Assembly (NCBI GenBank): GCA_023386585.1
Contig: JAEWJM010000029.1
Span: forward strand, 1 to 64,000
From: Bacteroidota bacterium
Lineage (GTDB): Bacteria; Bacteroidota; Bacteroidia; Flavobacteriales; Flavobacteriaceae
Length of the DNA: 64,000 nt
Direction of reading: 5' to 3'
Shown: positions 1 to 9,801 of the stretch, in pieces
Position numbering within the stretch: the stretch's first letter is position 1
Layout: each line of letters opens with the position of its first letter
The notes under the pieces: model-generated
What the model was told of the DNA's origin: nothing
Seen by the model: the letters and a program-made list of their open reading frames with translations, nothing else
Database searches by the model: none
Position numbers and translations under genes: made by a program

Positions 1-998
1 ACAATAGCCAACGCCAGCGCCATAAACAGAATTCCGATGATTCCGCCGCGATCGGCCTGTCGGTCGACTTTATTCGCCCAGGAATTTGGAAGTACGAGCT
101 CGAACGCGCCGAGGAACGATGCGGCAAACACAACCAACAAAATAAAGAATACCAGGTTGAACCAGACGTTCGTTGCCAGCGCATTCAGTGCATCGGCGCC
201 GAAAATCGCAGTTACAACGCTACCTAAAATCACATAAATCACAATAATTGAAATTCCGTATGTAATTGCATTGCGAACTCCCGCCGCGCGGGTTTTACTC
301 TGCTTGGTAAAAAAGCTCACCGTCATTGGGATAAGCGGGAAAACACAGGGAGTCAGCAATGCTGCAAAGCCCGAAAAAAATGCGATAAAGAAGATCGACC
401 AAAGGCTTTTCTCGTTGACAGGTTCCGGCTGCTGCGTTTCTATTGGTTGTTCGGCGACTGTAGCGGTTGTAATTTTCGTGGTATCGATTGGCTCGATTTC
501 AACTGGCGCGACGGCAGCAGTATCGGTATTAGGAGTTACAACAGCCGCAGCCTGGCTTTTCGGAATTGTAAAAGTCAGTTCTTTATCCTGGTTTATGCAG
601 ACATCTTTACAAACCTGATATTCGACTTTTGCAGTGATCTTCAATTCGTTTGGCGAGTGTATTTTTATCTTCTGTTGAAGTGAAAAATGTTTTTCGAAAA
701 AGTACTCGTCGACTTCAAAAACGTCGTTGAATTGCTTTTTGTACGGACTTTCCTTTACCTTCCCGATAAGCGAAAAGTCGTTGTTTTTCTCGAAAGTGAT
801 CTCCATCGGAAGCGGCCCGTTTTCTGGAGTGAATTGTGAATAAACATGCCAATCGGGTTCAATAGTGGCATCGAAGACAAGCAAATATTCGGTATCGGAA
901 ACTTTTTTGATCGAGGATTTCCACTTTACAGGATTCAATATCTGCGAAATGCCGCTTATAGAAACCAGAAGAAATGAGAGGAGCAATAACTTTTTCAT
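1..998 (-). CDS. dsbD: Thiol:disulfide interchange protein DsbD, N-terminal part (cut by window edge)
   Basis: About 330 codons of the N-terminal part are present; the 3' part lies outside the window. Translation starts with a lipid-free signal peptide (MKKLLLLSFLLVSISG), followed by a periplasmic DsbD-alpha type domain with a two-cysteine motif (VCKDVC) near residue 120. A low-complexity Thr/Val/Ala/Pro linker follows, and then hydrophobic helices beginning with the LLTPCVFPLIPMTV motif of the DsbD/CcdA electron carrier. DsbD moves reducing equivalents from cytoplasmic thioredoxin to periplasmic partners. The start codon overlaps the tilS stop (TAATG), so it is translationally coupled in a pabB-tilS-dsbD operon. 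Identification is firm; the C-terminal thioredoxin-like domain cannot be verified. Confidence 0.88.
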   Translation of the reverse strand, partial: MKKLLLLSFLLVSISGISQILNPVKWKSSIKKVSDTEYLLVFDATIEPDWHVYSQFTPENGPLPMEITFEKNNDFSLIGKVKESPYKKQFNDVFEVDEYFFEKHFSLQQKIKIHSPNELKITAKVEYQVCKDVCINQDKELTFTIPKSQAAAVVTPNTDTAAVAPVEIEPIDTTKITTATVAEQPIETQQPEPVNEKSLWSIFFIAFFSGFAALLTPCVFPLIPMTVSFFTKQSKTRAAGVRNAITYGISIIVIYVILGSVVTAIFGADALNALATNVWFNLVFFILLVVFAASFLGAFELVLPNSWANKVDRQADRGGIIGILFMALALAI

Positions 999-2314
999 TA
1001 TGCCAATTTGATATTTATGATTTTTTCGGTGTCGGCGCTAACGCGGAACCTGTCGTCCATGCGCCGTCCGACAACCCAGACTACTTCATCATCAGACAAA
1101 AGCAGCCATGTATTTTGTTTTTCGATGACGGGCACCTTTTCGTCACGAAGAAATTTTGAAACGGTCTTCTTCTTCCCTTTCATTCCAAAAGGATAAAAAT
1201 AATCTTGTTCGTGCCAGGTGCGCAGCTTCAACGGAAATTGTAACTTTTTTGCGTCCACAAAGATACAATCATTCGCCACTTCACCAATGTCGGGAGCGTC
1301 GCAAACCTTTAATGCCACAGGAAGCCTGTCCGGATCGGTTTTCCTGTTGATCGAATATTCTTTTTTATCGACCGGCTGCGGCGGCCTGCTCAGTATCAGT
1401 ACTTCATGATCCTTGAGCAAAATAAAGCCCGGCGCCAGCACTTTTTTTCCGTTTTCGGCATCAATCAGTGAATGGATATCGTCCCATGCGTGAAAGCCGT
1501 ACGGACTGAGCCAGCGGTACAAATATGCCTGGAAATTGGGCAGTCTTTTCAGTTCCGGGATCTTAAAAAAGACTTTATCGTCGTTGTCGATAGCGACTTG
1601 TTTGTACACCAGGGCAGCGGCGTCGGCAACCATCGTTTCCGATTGCTGAAGATGTGAAACCGTTTCGCCAAAGCAGCGCAGAAAATCGACATTCAATGTT
1701 TTCAGCGACGGCACAACTTTGTGGCGGATCTTGTTCCGAAGGTAATTCTCTTCCGAGTTGCTGCTGTCTTCACGCCATTTTATTTTTTGCTTCCTCGCAT
1801 AGGTTGCGATTTCTTTGCGGCTGAAAACAAGCAACGGCCGGACGATGTTCCCACGAACCATCGGGATTCCGGTCAGTCCTTCGATACCGGTTCCGCGGCT
1901 GAAATTGATCAGAAACGTTTCAAGATTATCGTCGGCGTGGTGCGCGGTCAGGATGTAATCCAATTTATTTTGTGCTAGCAGTTCGGTGAACCAAAGATAC
2001 CGGAGCCTTCGCGCGGCGACCTGGATTGACAGCCGGTTGTCGGACGCGAATTTTTTCGTATCAAAAGAGGTCGAATGAACTACGAAATTATTTTTTTCTG
2101 CGTAGTCAGTGATGAATTTCTGATCGCCATCACTCTCATCGCCGCGGAGCTTGAAGTTGCAATGCGCGATTTCAAATTCGAAACCCAACTGACGAAACAG
2201 TTCGGCCATAACCATACTGTCGACGCCGCCGCTGACAGCGAGCAGCAACTTCTTTCGCTGAAGGAACGGAAGTTTGGATCTTAGATGTTTTTTGAACGCA
2301 TCAAGCATGACCAA
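998..2314 (-). CDS. tilS: tRNA(Ile)-lysidine synthase TilS
   Basis: 438 residues. The N-terminal PP-loop ATPase signature SGGVDS sits at about residues 29-34, followed by the HCNFKLRGDES and HHADDNLET segments typical of TilS. The C-terminal substrate-binding domain contains LRTWHEQDYFYPFGMKGKK. The enzyme converts C34 of the CAU-anticodon tRNA-Ile to lysidine, which makes it read AUA, and it is normally essential. A second Met two codons in (MLDAF) is an equally plausible start. It lies 9 bp after pabB and overlaps dsbD, consistent with one transcript. Confidence 0.93.
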   Translation of the reverse strand: MVMLDAFKKHLRSKLPFLQRKKLLLAVSGGVDSMVMAELFRQLGFEFEIAHCNFKLRGDESDGDQKFITDYAEKNNFVVHSTSFDTKKFASDNRLSIQVAARRLRYLWFTELLAQNKLDYILTAHHADDNLETFLINFSRGTGIEGLTGIPMVRGNIVRPLLVFSRKEIATYARKQKIKWREDSSNSEENYLRNKIRHKVVPSLKTLNVDFLRCFGETVSHLQQSETMVADAAALVYKQVAIDNDDKVFFKIPELKRLPNFQAYLYRWLSPYGFHAWDDIHSLIDAENGKKVLAPGFILLKDHEVLILSRPPQPVDKKEYSINRKTDPDRLPVALKVCDAPDIGEVANDCIFVDAKKLQFPLKLRTWHEQDYFYPFGMKGKKKTVSKFLRDEKVPVIEKQNTWLLLSDDEVVWVVGRRMDDRFRVSADTEKIINIKLA

Positions 2315-2323
2315 ATGTAGGAA

Positions 2324-3610
2324 TTATTCCAACGCCGAAAGTACGCTTTGCATTGCAGCAGCTTTAAGCAAACATTCTTCGTATTCACTTTCGGGCGTTG
2401 ATTGGGCCGTTATTGCGCTGCCAACCGAGAACGAAACGTATCTGTTGGCCGCATTGTAGCAAATGCTCCGAATGACAACATTGAAATCGAAATCGCCTTC
2501 CGGCGTAAAATAACCGACGGCTCCGCTGTAGATTCCGCGGCGCGTTTCCTCGAGTTCTTCGATGATTTGCATTGCCGAAATCTTTGGCGCACCAGTCATG
2601 CTTCCCATTGGGAAAGCGTTGCGGATAATTTCGACAGGTGTTTTTTGCGACTGCGAGACCACGGTTGAAATCAGATGGTGGACTTGTCTAAATGTATATG
2701 CGCCGCAAAGCTCTTCGACCGCGACAGATGCCTTTTCGGCCGTTCTTGAAAGGTCGTTGCGCACCAAATCGACAATCATTATGTTTTCACTTCGCTCCTT
2801 TTCATTCTGCTGCAGTTGAAGTTTTTGCATTTCGTCATCTTCAGGATCGCTAGATCGCTTCGCAGTGCCTTTGATGGGTTGTGATATGACTTTCGTGCCT
2901 TCTTTTCGGATAAAACGTTCGGGCGAAGCCGACAGCAGGAATTTATCCTGAAGTTTTAGGAACGCGGCAAATGGCGGCAACGAAATGGCATTTAGCTTTT
3001 GATAGGTTTGCACCGGATCGATTATGGCATTTTCAGCGAAAAACTCCATGCAAAAATTGGCTTCGTAAATGTCGCCGCGTGCAATTCGCGAAAGCATGCA
3101 GCCGGCTTTCTCCAGATATTCCCCCTTGGAAATCCGCTGCTTGATATTGGACGGATGAACATCGACTGGAGCTTTTGTTATTGAGTTGATTTCCCGCTGA
3201 TCTTGATCAAACTCGTCGTCGCACATCAAGAGATAATGCAGCGCGATCTCGCTCTTCTTGCAGATAAAAATCTTTTTAGGTTGGAAAAAAAACAGCTCCG
3301 GAAATTCCAGGCCGTCATGATTCGCCGAGAAAAGATCTTCGACGTCGTTCTTCAAATCGTATGACAAATACCCAAATAGCCAATCGCGGGTATGTTGCTG
3401 ATATTCGGCAAGCTTGTCGAAGGCATTTGAATAATCGGTCTTGATTGAAGTCAACGCGTCAACAGCCAGAATCCAGTCGAAACTTGAGTATTTCTGCGGG
3501 TAATCGTTGCTATCCAGAAAAACAACCTCACGAAATTGCTGCGCCCAATCGAGCAACTTCAATTTGAAAGCGGCCGGATCATCGGGCGTAATTGTAATCG
3601 CGTTTCTCAC
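2324..3610 (-). CDS. pabB: Aminodeoxychorismate synthase component I PabB
   Basis: 428 residues of the anthranilate synthase component I / chorismate-binding family. The C-terminal half carries the conserved blocks SASPERFIRKEG, PIKGTAKR, MIVDLVRNDLSR, FPMGSMTGAPK and GIYSGAVGYFTPEGDFDFNV. It forms 4-amino-4-deoxychorismate from chorismate with an amidotransferase partner, for folate synthesis. PabB rather than TrpE is inferred from length and the absence of other trp genes nearby. The start is a GTG (VRNAITITPDD). First gene of the pabB-tilS-dsbD operon. Confidence 0.85.
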   Translation of the reverse strand: MRNAITITPDDPAAFKLKLLDWAQQFREVVFLDSNDYPQKYSSFDWILAVDALTSIKTDYSNAFDKLAEYQQHTRDWLFGYLSYDLKNDVEDLFSANHDGLEFPELFFFQPKKIFICKKSEIALHYLLMCDDEFDQDQREINSITKAPVDVHPSNIKQRISKGEYLEKAGCMLSRIARGDIYEANFCMEFFAENAIIDPVQTYQKLNAISLPPFAAFLKLQDKFLLSASPERFIRKEGTKVISQPIKGTAKRSSDPEDDEMQKLQLQQNEKERSENIMIVDLVRNDLSRTAEKASVAVEELCGAYTFRQVHHLISTVVSQSQKTPVEIIRNAFPMGSMTGAPKISAMQIIEELEETRRGIYSGAVGYFTPEGDFDFNVVIRSICYNAANRYVSFSVGSAITAQSTPESEYEECLLKAAAMQSVLSALE

Positions 3611-3629
3611 TTTTGGCTTGCGTGGATTT

Positions 3630-3718
3630 CAGCCCTAGCCCGGATGGCAGCGGTTATCCTTTTGCCGTCGCGCAGCGGAAGGAAAAAGATAAAAGCATAC
3701 AGCCGGAAAAAGCTCCTG
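3630..3718. repeat. Intergenic hairpin element with a conserved GGGCTAGGG edge
   Basis: The 114-bp gap between lpdA and pabB is filled by an imperfect hairpin. Read on the minus strand, it begins with GGAGCTTTTTCCGGC, has arms ATCTTTTTCC and CAAAAGGAT around a GC-rich apex, and ends in CCATCCGGGCTAGGGC. I recall the same layout from intergenic regions of other Flavobacterium genomes. It could act as a terminator for lpdA or as a mobile palindromic repeat. Only one copy is seen in this window. Confidence 0.5.
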
Positions 3719-3723
3719 AAAAA

Positions 3724-5130
3724 TTACGAATGGATGGAGCGTTTTGCGGTGGCGTCGAGCGCGGCTTCCTTGACAGCTTCGGCGAATGTCGGGTGTGCGT
3801 GCGACATACGTGCGATGTCTTCTGCCGAGGCCCGGAATTCCATTGCGGTTACAGCTTCGGCAATCAGATCGGCTGCGCGTGCCCCGATGATGTGGATTCC
3901 GAGAACTTCATCCGTTTTTTCATGGGCCAGGATTTTTGCAAACCCATCGGTATCCATTGAGGCGCGCGAACGGCCCAACGCTTTGAACGGAAAGCTTCCG
4001 ACTTTGTATTTTATTCCCGATTCCTTGAGTTGTTCCTCGGTTTTGCCAACCGAGGCGACTTCCGGCCAGGTGTAAACGACGCCGGGAATCAGGTTGTAAT
4101 CGATGTGCGGTTTTTGGCCGGCCAGGATTTCGGCAACCATGACGCCTTCTTCCTCGGCTTTATGGGCGAGCATGGCGCCGCGGACGACATCGCCGATCGC
4201 GTAGATGTTCGGGATATTGGTTTGCAGGTGGTCGTTGACTTCAACCATTCCGCGTTCCGAAATTTTCACCCCCGCTTTCTCGGCGGCGAGGTTTTCAGTG
4301 TACGGCCTTCTTCCTACAGAAACCAAGGTATAATCGCCTTCGAGGGTTATGGTCTCACCTTTTGCGTTTTCGGCCGAAACCGTGACGGTGTCGCCTTTGC
4401 GCTCAACAGCTTTGACTTTATGTGAAGTGTAGAACTTCATTCCTTGTTTTTTGAGGACTTTAGTCAGTTCTTTTGAAAGCGCGGCGTCCATTCCCGCGAT
4501 GATGCGGTCGAGGAATTCGACTACCGAAACCTGCGCGCCGAGCCGGAGATACACCTGCCCCAATTCGAGTCCGATTACGCCGCCGCCAATGATGACCAGG
4601 TGTTTCGGGACTTCCTTGAGTTTTAGCGCTTCGGTTGATGTGATGATCCGCTCTTTGTCGATCTTGATGAATGGCAGCGTTGACGGTTTTGAACCAGTCG
4701 CTATGATTGTATTTTTGGCTTCGATGACTTCGGATGAGCCGTCGTCTTTGGTGACTTTTATGTGTGTCACATCTTCAAACGAGCCGACACCTTGCAGTAC
4801 GGTGATCTTGTTCTTGTCCATTAGGTATTTAATTCCCGCTACATTTTGGTCGACCACTCCGGCCTTGCGCGCGATCATTTGGTCCATGTTGACTTTGATT
4901 TCGCCGCTCACGTCGATTCCGTGCTCCTTGAAATGCGAAATGGCGTCGTGGTAGTGGTGCGACGAGTCGAGCAGCGCTTTTGACGGGATGCAGCCGACGT
5001 TGAGGCAGGTTCCGCCGAGGGTTGGATATTTTTCGATAATTGCGGTGTTGAAACCAAGCTGCGCACAGCGAATGGCGGAAACATAACCGCCGGGGCCGGC
5101 ACCTATAACGACAACGTCAAATGAACTCAT
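3724..5130 (-). CDS. lpdA: Dihydrolipoyl dehydrogenase
   Basis: 468 residues, full length for E3 of the 2-oxoacid dehydrogenase and glycine cleavage complexes. An FAD-binding GAGPGG motif is near residue 11, the redox-active disulfide GGTCLNVGCIPSK near residues 40-50, an NAD-binding GGGVIGLELG near residue 180, and the C-terminal catalytic His-Glu pair in HAHPTFAEAVKEA. It reoxidises dihydrolipoyl groups and passes electrons to NAD+. It is transcribed alone from a TAATTTTG box just upstream and is divergent from the secreted LRR gene. Confidence 0.95.
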   Translation of the reverse strand: MSSFDVVVIGAGPGGYVSAIRCAQLGFNTAIIEKYPTLGGTCLNVGCIPSKALLDSSHHYHDAISHFKEHGIDVSGEIKVNMDQMIARKAGVVDQNVAGIKYLMDKNKITVLQGVGSFEDVTHIKVTKDDGSSEVIEAKNTIIATGSKPSTLPFIKIDKERIITSTEALKLKEVPKHLVIIGGGVIGLELGQVYLRLGAQVSVVEFLDRIIAGMDAALSKELTKVLKKQGMKFYTSHKVKAVERKGDTVTVSAENAKGETITLEGDYTLVSVGRRPYTENLAAEKAGVKISERGMVEVNDHLQTNIPNIYAIGDVVRGAMLAHKAEEEGVMVAEILAGQKPHIDYNLIPGVVYTWPEVASVGKTEEQLKESGIKYKVGSFPFKALGRSRASMDTDGFAKILAHEKTDEVLGIHIIGARAADLIAEAVTAMEFRASAEDIARMSHAHPTFAEAVKEAALDATAKRSIHS

Positions 5131-5157
5131 GATGGTAAGGTTTGATTTTTAGCTGAA

Positions 5158-5165
5158 CAAAATTA
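5158..5165 (-). promoter_or_regulatory. -7 promoter box for lpdA
   Basis: TAATTTTG on the minus strand fits the Bacteroidota sigma-ABfr consensus TAnnTTTG and lies 28 bases upstream of the lpdA ATG. Confidence 0.5.
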
Positions 5166-5265
5166 AGGGTTTTACACGGGATTTTTTAGCGGTTCAAAAT
5201 TTAAAGCATCCGATGCGTTTTGAATTGCAAAAAAAATGTTAAGTTTAATTTTTAAAACCCTGATT

Positions 5266-7584
5266 GTGAAGAAATTTTACTTTTTGATAGCTTGTTTTGC
5301 ATTTCTTCCGCTTCGGGCGCAAATCGTCAACATTCCCGACGCGAATTTTAAAAATGCGTTGGTGAATACACTATGTGTGTATGATATGAGCGGGGAAACC
5401 ACTGACCCGATTGGTGATGTTGATACCAACAACGACGGCGAAATCCAGGTCTCTGAAGCTGCAACGGTGGAATGGCTTAAAGTGGACGGCCAGAATATTG
5501 CTTCGCTTGAAGGAATAGAAGCATTTTCCGGATTAATGGTATTAAGTTGCGCAAACAACCTGCTGACGGCGATTGAAATGCCTTCCAATACCAATCTGAT
5601 TGCGCTCGACTGCAGCCACAACCAGATTACCGCGATTAATGTTTCCTTTCCAGTTTCTGCATCAGACTATGAAGTAAACCTTAACTGCAGTTACAATTCG
5701 CTATCCGACTTTACGCTTCCCTACACCGGCGTTGGCTGGGGGCAGTATGTCATAGATTGCTCGCACAACCAGTTGACCAATATTATTATACCGTCGGGAG
5801 TTAGTGTTTATGCCCTTAATCTGAATTACAACCTTTTTTCGACGCTAGACCTTACAATCAGTTCTGAACTTATCGTTTCCAATTGCCCGAATTTAACTTA
5901 TTGTCGCCTGACCGCTGATTTTGTCACAGTAACCAATAATGCTGCGCTGACATCAATGAGCTGTCGAACCAATGGCACCTATGAGGTACACAACAATCCC
6001 GTGTTGCAGTCGATTGACCTGAAAGACGGTGGTGTCGGCATGGTCATAGGAGACAATAGTGACCCTCATTATCATTTTCAGAACAATCCCGCGCTGCAGT
6101 TTGTTTGTGTCGACGATTTGGGCCGTTGGTACAATGAAGGAGATGATTTTTTCATGTCGGAAACTGATCTCATCAGTGTCAGCCCTGGCGTCGACATCAC
6201 CTTTTACTGCGATTTTACGCCGGGTGGCGGATACAATACAATTAATGGAAGCTTCCACCTGGATTGCGCCGGTTCCAATACTGCGATAAACGGACAAAAT
6301 CTTGTGGTAAATCTTGATCAGGGTTCAGATGGCTCGGTACAGGCGACTACGAATGGCGATGGGTCGGGAAACTTTACCTTTTACACTGCCGGGGGCGGGA
6401 CCGTCAGTCCGGTTATTCAGAACAACTATTTTACAACAACACCTGCGAGTGGCAATTTTTCCTTTCCCGCGTCGGGCGATTCCCAAACGATGGATTTCTG
6501 CCTTACGCCAAACGGAACGCACTTTGATTTAGCCGTTTCCTTGATTCCGGTGGTTCCTGCGCGTCCGGGTTTTGATGCGAAATACAGGCTTCAGGTTCAA
6601 AATCAGGGCACAGACGTGCAATCTGGGATGCTGACGTTTAATTTCGACGATAATGTTTCAGATTTTGTCTCTGCCGATCCGTCGGTGACATCGCAATCGC
6701 TTAACGAAGTGACGTGGAACTTCTCCGGCCTCGCCCCGTTCGAAGTCCGCACTTACGACATTATTTTAAATACCAATTCACCGGTCGAGTCGCCGGCAGT
6801 CAATAGTGGCGACCAGCTTTCTTTTACGGCTTCGGTTCTGGGCGCAACCGACGAAACGCCAGCGGATAACACCTACACGCTTTTTCAAACGGTAGTTGGA
6901 TCAATAGACCCGAATGACAAATCGGTGTCGAAGGCAAATATCGGACTTACTGAACTTTCTGATTATTTGTATTACACCATCAGGTTCCAAAATACGGGTT
7001 CTTTTTATGCAGAGAACGTTGCGATCCGCGACCTGCTTTCTGACAAGCTGGACCTTTCAAGTTTTCAATTCATCTCATCAAGCCACGCGTGCCGAGCGCT
7101 GCTTACACCGAAAAACTTTGGCATGGAGAGTGACAAGCTTGAGTTCTTTTTCGAAAGCATCGAGCTTCCGGCGACAAGTGACAACGAACCCGCCAGCCAC
7201 GGATTCGTCACTTTCAGGATCAAACCAAAATCGAATCTGACTATTGGCGACGTAATCTCAAATTCGGCAGGCATTTACTTCGATTACAACAGCGCCGTCG
7301 AGACCAACACCGTAACCACAACCGTCACGGCGCTTGGTGTGAACCAGTTTTCGGAGAAAAGGTTTTCGATTTATCCAAACCCGGCAGGAAACAACGTCGA
7401 TGTTGATTTAGGTGAAGCATCAGCAAAAATCGCGATCTACAACATGCTGGGGCAACTCGTGAAAAGGCATCCGGAAACTGCTGGAGCGGCTACTCTTGAC
7501 ATTAGTGATCTTGAATCGGGAACTTATCTGGTGGAAGTACGCACCGCCGATTCTGTTGAAACTAAACGATTAATAAAACTGTAA
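5266..7584 (+). CDS. Secreted LRR protein with T9SS sorting domain, paralogue 1
   Basis: 772 residues from the GTG at 5266; an in-frame ATG at 5236 would add ten residues ahead of the signal peptide (VKKFYFLIACFAFLPLRAQ) and is less likely. The order is: an IPDANFKNALV segment; an EF-hand-like loop DTNNDGEIQVSE at about residues 53-64; degenerate LRRs with LNCSYN / IDCSHNQ repeats; beta-sandwich domains; a conserved SIDPNDKSVS...YTIRFQNTG domain near residues 560-690; and a C-terminal type A sorting domain (FSIYPNPAGNN ... GTYLVEVRTADSVETKRLIKL). It is expected to be exported by Sec, then through the type IX system to the cell surface. Ligand unknown. First of three tandem paralogues. Confidence 0.85.
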   Translation: MKKFYFLIACFAFLPLRAQIVNIPDANFKNALVNTLCVYDMSGETTDPIGDVDTNNDGEIQVSEAATVEWLKVDGQNIASLEGIEAFSGLMVLSCANNLLTAIEMPSNTNLIALDCSHNQITAINVSFPVSASDYEVNLNCSYNSLSDFTLPYTGVGWGQYVIDCSHNQLTNIIIPSGVSVYALNLNYNLFSTLDLTISSELIVSNCPNLTYCRLTADFVTVTNNAALTSMSCRTNGTYEVHNNPVLQSIDLKDGGVGMVIGDNSDPHYHFQNNPALQFVCVDDLGRWYNEGDDFFMSETDLISVSPGVDITFYCDFTPGGGYNTINGSFHLDCAGSNTAINGQNLVVNLDQGSDGSVQATTNGDGSGNFTFYTAGGGTVSPVIQNNYFTTTPASGNFSFPASGDSQTMDFCLTPNGTHFDLAVSLIPVVPARPGFDAKYRLQVQNQGTDVQSGMLTFNFDDNVSDFVSADPSVTSQSLNEVTWNFSGLAPFEVRTYDIILNTNSPVESPAVNSGDQLSFTASVLGATDETPADNTYTLFQTVVGSIDPNDKSVSKANIGLTELSDYLYYTIRFQNTGSFYAENVAIRDLLSDKLDLSSFQFISSSHACRALLTPKNFGMESDKLEFFFESIELPATSDNEPASHGFVTFRIKPKSNLTIGDVISNSAGIYFDYNSAVETNTVTTTVTALGVNQFSEKRFSIYPNPAGNNVDVDLGEASAKIAIYNMLGQLVKRHPETAGAATLDISDLESGTYLVEVRTADSVETKRLIKL

Positions 7585-7585
7585 T

Positions 7586-9799
7586 ATGAAAAATAATTAC
7601 CTTTTATTGCTGCTTCTTGGATTTTCGGCAAGTGCGCAAATACTCACAATTCCCGACACTGCTTTTAAAAACGCACTGATCGCCGATAATGTTGATGTGA
7701 ATTCCGATGGCCAGATTCAGGTAAGCGAGGCATTAGCCGTAACCAATATGCAAGTCGACAATTCGGGAATTTCATCATTGAGCGGAATTGAAAGCTTCCT
7801 CAACCTGAACATCCTGAACTGCAGCAGCAATTCAATAACCGCCCTTAACATTTCGGCCCTGCCCAACCTTACCCGGCTCATTTGTTCCAATAACCTGATC
7901 ACTTCCCTGGATCTTTCCAATCAAACGATTTTTCAGCTTGATTGCAGGAACAACCAGATCGCGCAGCTCGTATTGGGCAACGTTTATCAAAATGAATTGG
8001 ACGATCCTTTTTATGGCGCCGATCTCAGGATGTCCGGAAACCAACTAACGGCAATCGACCTCAATACCGGACCGCAAAATGCCTTGCTGCGAATTGAGAT
8101 CAGCAACAACCCTTTAACATCGGCAAATCTGGTATATAGTGCAGCACAAACGTTCGAATGTTCCAACACACTGTTAACCAGTCTTGATTTTTCAAGTGTA
8201 GAATGGGGAGTCGGCAACTATGTCACAATAACAAATAACCCAAACCTTCAATACCTGAATTTTAAAAATGGCCATAGCGACATTTGCTATCCGCCAGACG
8301 AATGTGCCGGATTTTCATCCTGTAACATCTCAGGCAATCCACAGTTGCAATTTGCATGTGCAGATGATACGAATTATCCCGACGGAGAACTGGGCTATTT
8401 CGAATCAGTAGGCCTCTTTGCGTCAACCTATTGTTCATTTGTTCCTGGTGGCGATTTCAATACGATCTTGGGAACGGTAACCTACGATGTCAATTCCAAC
8501 GGTTGCGACCCGGCAGACGCTCCTGCCGCCGGACTACCGCTCCAGTTGTCAACAGGCGCACTTGTTGTTGGAAATACACTTGCAAATCCATCGGGAGAAT
8601 ATGCCTACTATGTACAAACCGGCTCGCAGACCATTACGCCATATGCTCCTAATTCCTATTTTACTTATTCGCCTCCGTCGTTCACCACCTCTTTCTCCGG
8701 AGGAGGAAACACCGCGACCGCCGATTTTTGTTTGTCGGCGAACGGCGTGCATCCCGATCTGGAATCGGCAATCTTTGCAGAAAGCCAAGCTGCTCCCGGA
8801 TTTCCAGCCACCTATCAGATAGCGATAAAAAATAAAGGCACCGAGGTTCAATCGGGAACGGTTAATGTCGTTTTTGACGATGCCGTATTGGATCTTATTT
8901 CGGCAACTCCGCCGGTAACTGCCGCTTCCACAAACAACCTTTCTTGGGATTTTACGAACATCAACCCGTTTGAAACGCGGACCTATACTTTCACTATGAG
9001 CGTCAATTCACCCACTGAAAGCCCGGCAGTGAACATAGGTGACATTTTGCATTTTTCTGCAGATGTTGTTTCGATTGCCGATGAAACGCCGGCGGACAAT
9101 GCTTCAGGGCTGAACCAGGTTGTTGTAGGGTCGTTCGATCCGAATGACAAGGCAGTTTCTGAAGGAAGCCAGATCACGCTAGCGCAGGTTGCCGATTACC
9201 TTCATTATACAATCCGGTTTCAAAATACAGGAACTGCATCTGCTGCGAATGTTGTTGTGAAAGACCTTCTTGGGCCGCTTCTTCAATATTCAACATTTGA
9301 AGCTGTCTCGTCGAGCCATCCGTTTCGAACCACGCTCACACAAGGCAATAAGCTTGAATTTTTCTTTGAAGGAATCAACTTGCCTGCGGCTGCCGATGAT
9401 GAACCGGGAAGCCACGGCTACATCGCATTCAAAATAAAGCCCAAGAATACGGTTGTCGTAAACAACCAAATACAAAACACAGCCGATATCTTTTTTGACT
9501 TTAATCCACCTATCGTCACCAACACAGTCACCACAACGGTAACCGCGCTGGGAGTGAACGAAGAATTCAAAAGCATTTTCGAAGTGTATCCAAATCCGGC
9601 ACAGGGCGCTGTGACTCTTGACCTTGGCGAAGCGACCGCGAAAATTTGTGTTTACAATTTGCTGGGCCAACTGGTGAAAAGCCATCCGGATTCGACTGGC
9701 GAAGTAGCGCTTGATGTTTCCGATCTTAAATCCGGTACTTACCTGGTTGAAGTACGCACCACGACCGGAAAACAAACCAAGAAACTAATTAAACTTTGA
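7586..9799 (+). CDS. Secreted LRR protein with T9SS sorting domain, paralogue 2
   Basis: 737 residues, starting 1 bp after the previous stop. It has the same architecture as its upstream neighbour: signal peptide (NNYLLLLLLGFSASAQ), IPDTAFKNALI, an EF-hand-like loop DVNSDGQIQVSE, LRR-like repeats, beta-sandwich domains, the SFDPNDKAVS...YTIRFQNTG domain, and the sorting domain FEVYPNPAQGAVT...GTYLVEVRTTTGKQTKKLIKL. The sorting domains of paralogues 1 and 2 are nearly identical while the LRR part has diverged, consistent with tandem duplication. Surface adhesion or polymer binding is a guess only. Confidence 0.85.
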   Translation: MKNNYLLLLLLGFSASAQILTIPDTAFKNALIADNVDVNSDGQIQVSEALAVTNMQVDNSGISSLSGIESFLNLNILNCSSNSITALNISALPNLTRLICSNNLITSLDLSNQTIFQLDCRNNQIAQLVLGNVYQNELDDPFYGADLRMSGNQLTAIDLNTGPQNALLRIEISNNPLTSANLVYSAAQTFECSNTLLTSLDFSSVEWGVGNYVTITNNPNLQYLNFKNGHSDICYPPDECAGFSSCNISGNPQLQFACADDTNYPDGELGYFESVGLFASTYCSFVPGGDFNTILGTVTYDVNSNGCDPADAPAAGLPLQLSTGALVVGNTLANPSGEYAYYVQTGSQTITPYAPNSYFTYSPPSFTTSFSGGGNTATADFCLSANGVHPDLESAIFAESQAAPGFPATYQIAIKNKGTEVQSGTVNVVFDDAVLDLISATPPVTAASTNNLSWDFTNINPFETRTYTFTMSVNSPTESPAVNIGDILHFSADVVSIADETPADNASGLNQVVVGSFDPNDKAVSEGSQITLAQVADYLHYTIRFQNTGTASAANVVVKDLLGPLLQYSTFEAVSSSHPFRTTLTQGNKLEFFFEGINLPAAADDEPGSHGYIAFKIKPKNTVVVNNQIQNTADIFFDFNPPIVTNTVTTTVTALGVNEEFKSIFEVYPNPAQGAVTLDLGEATAKICVYNLLGQLVKSHPDSTGEVALDVSDLKSGTYLVEVRTTTGKQTKKLIKL

Positions 9800-9801
9800 A
9801 G

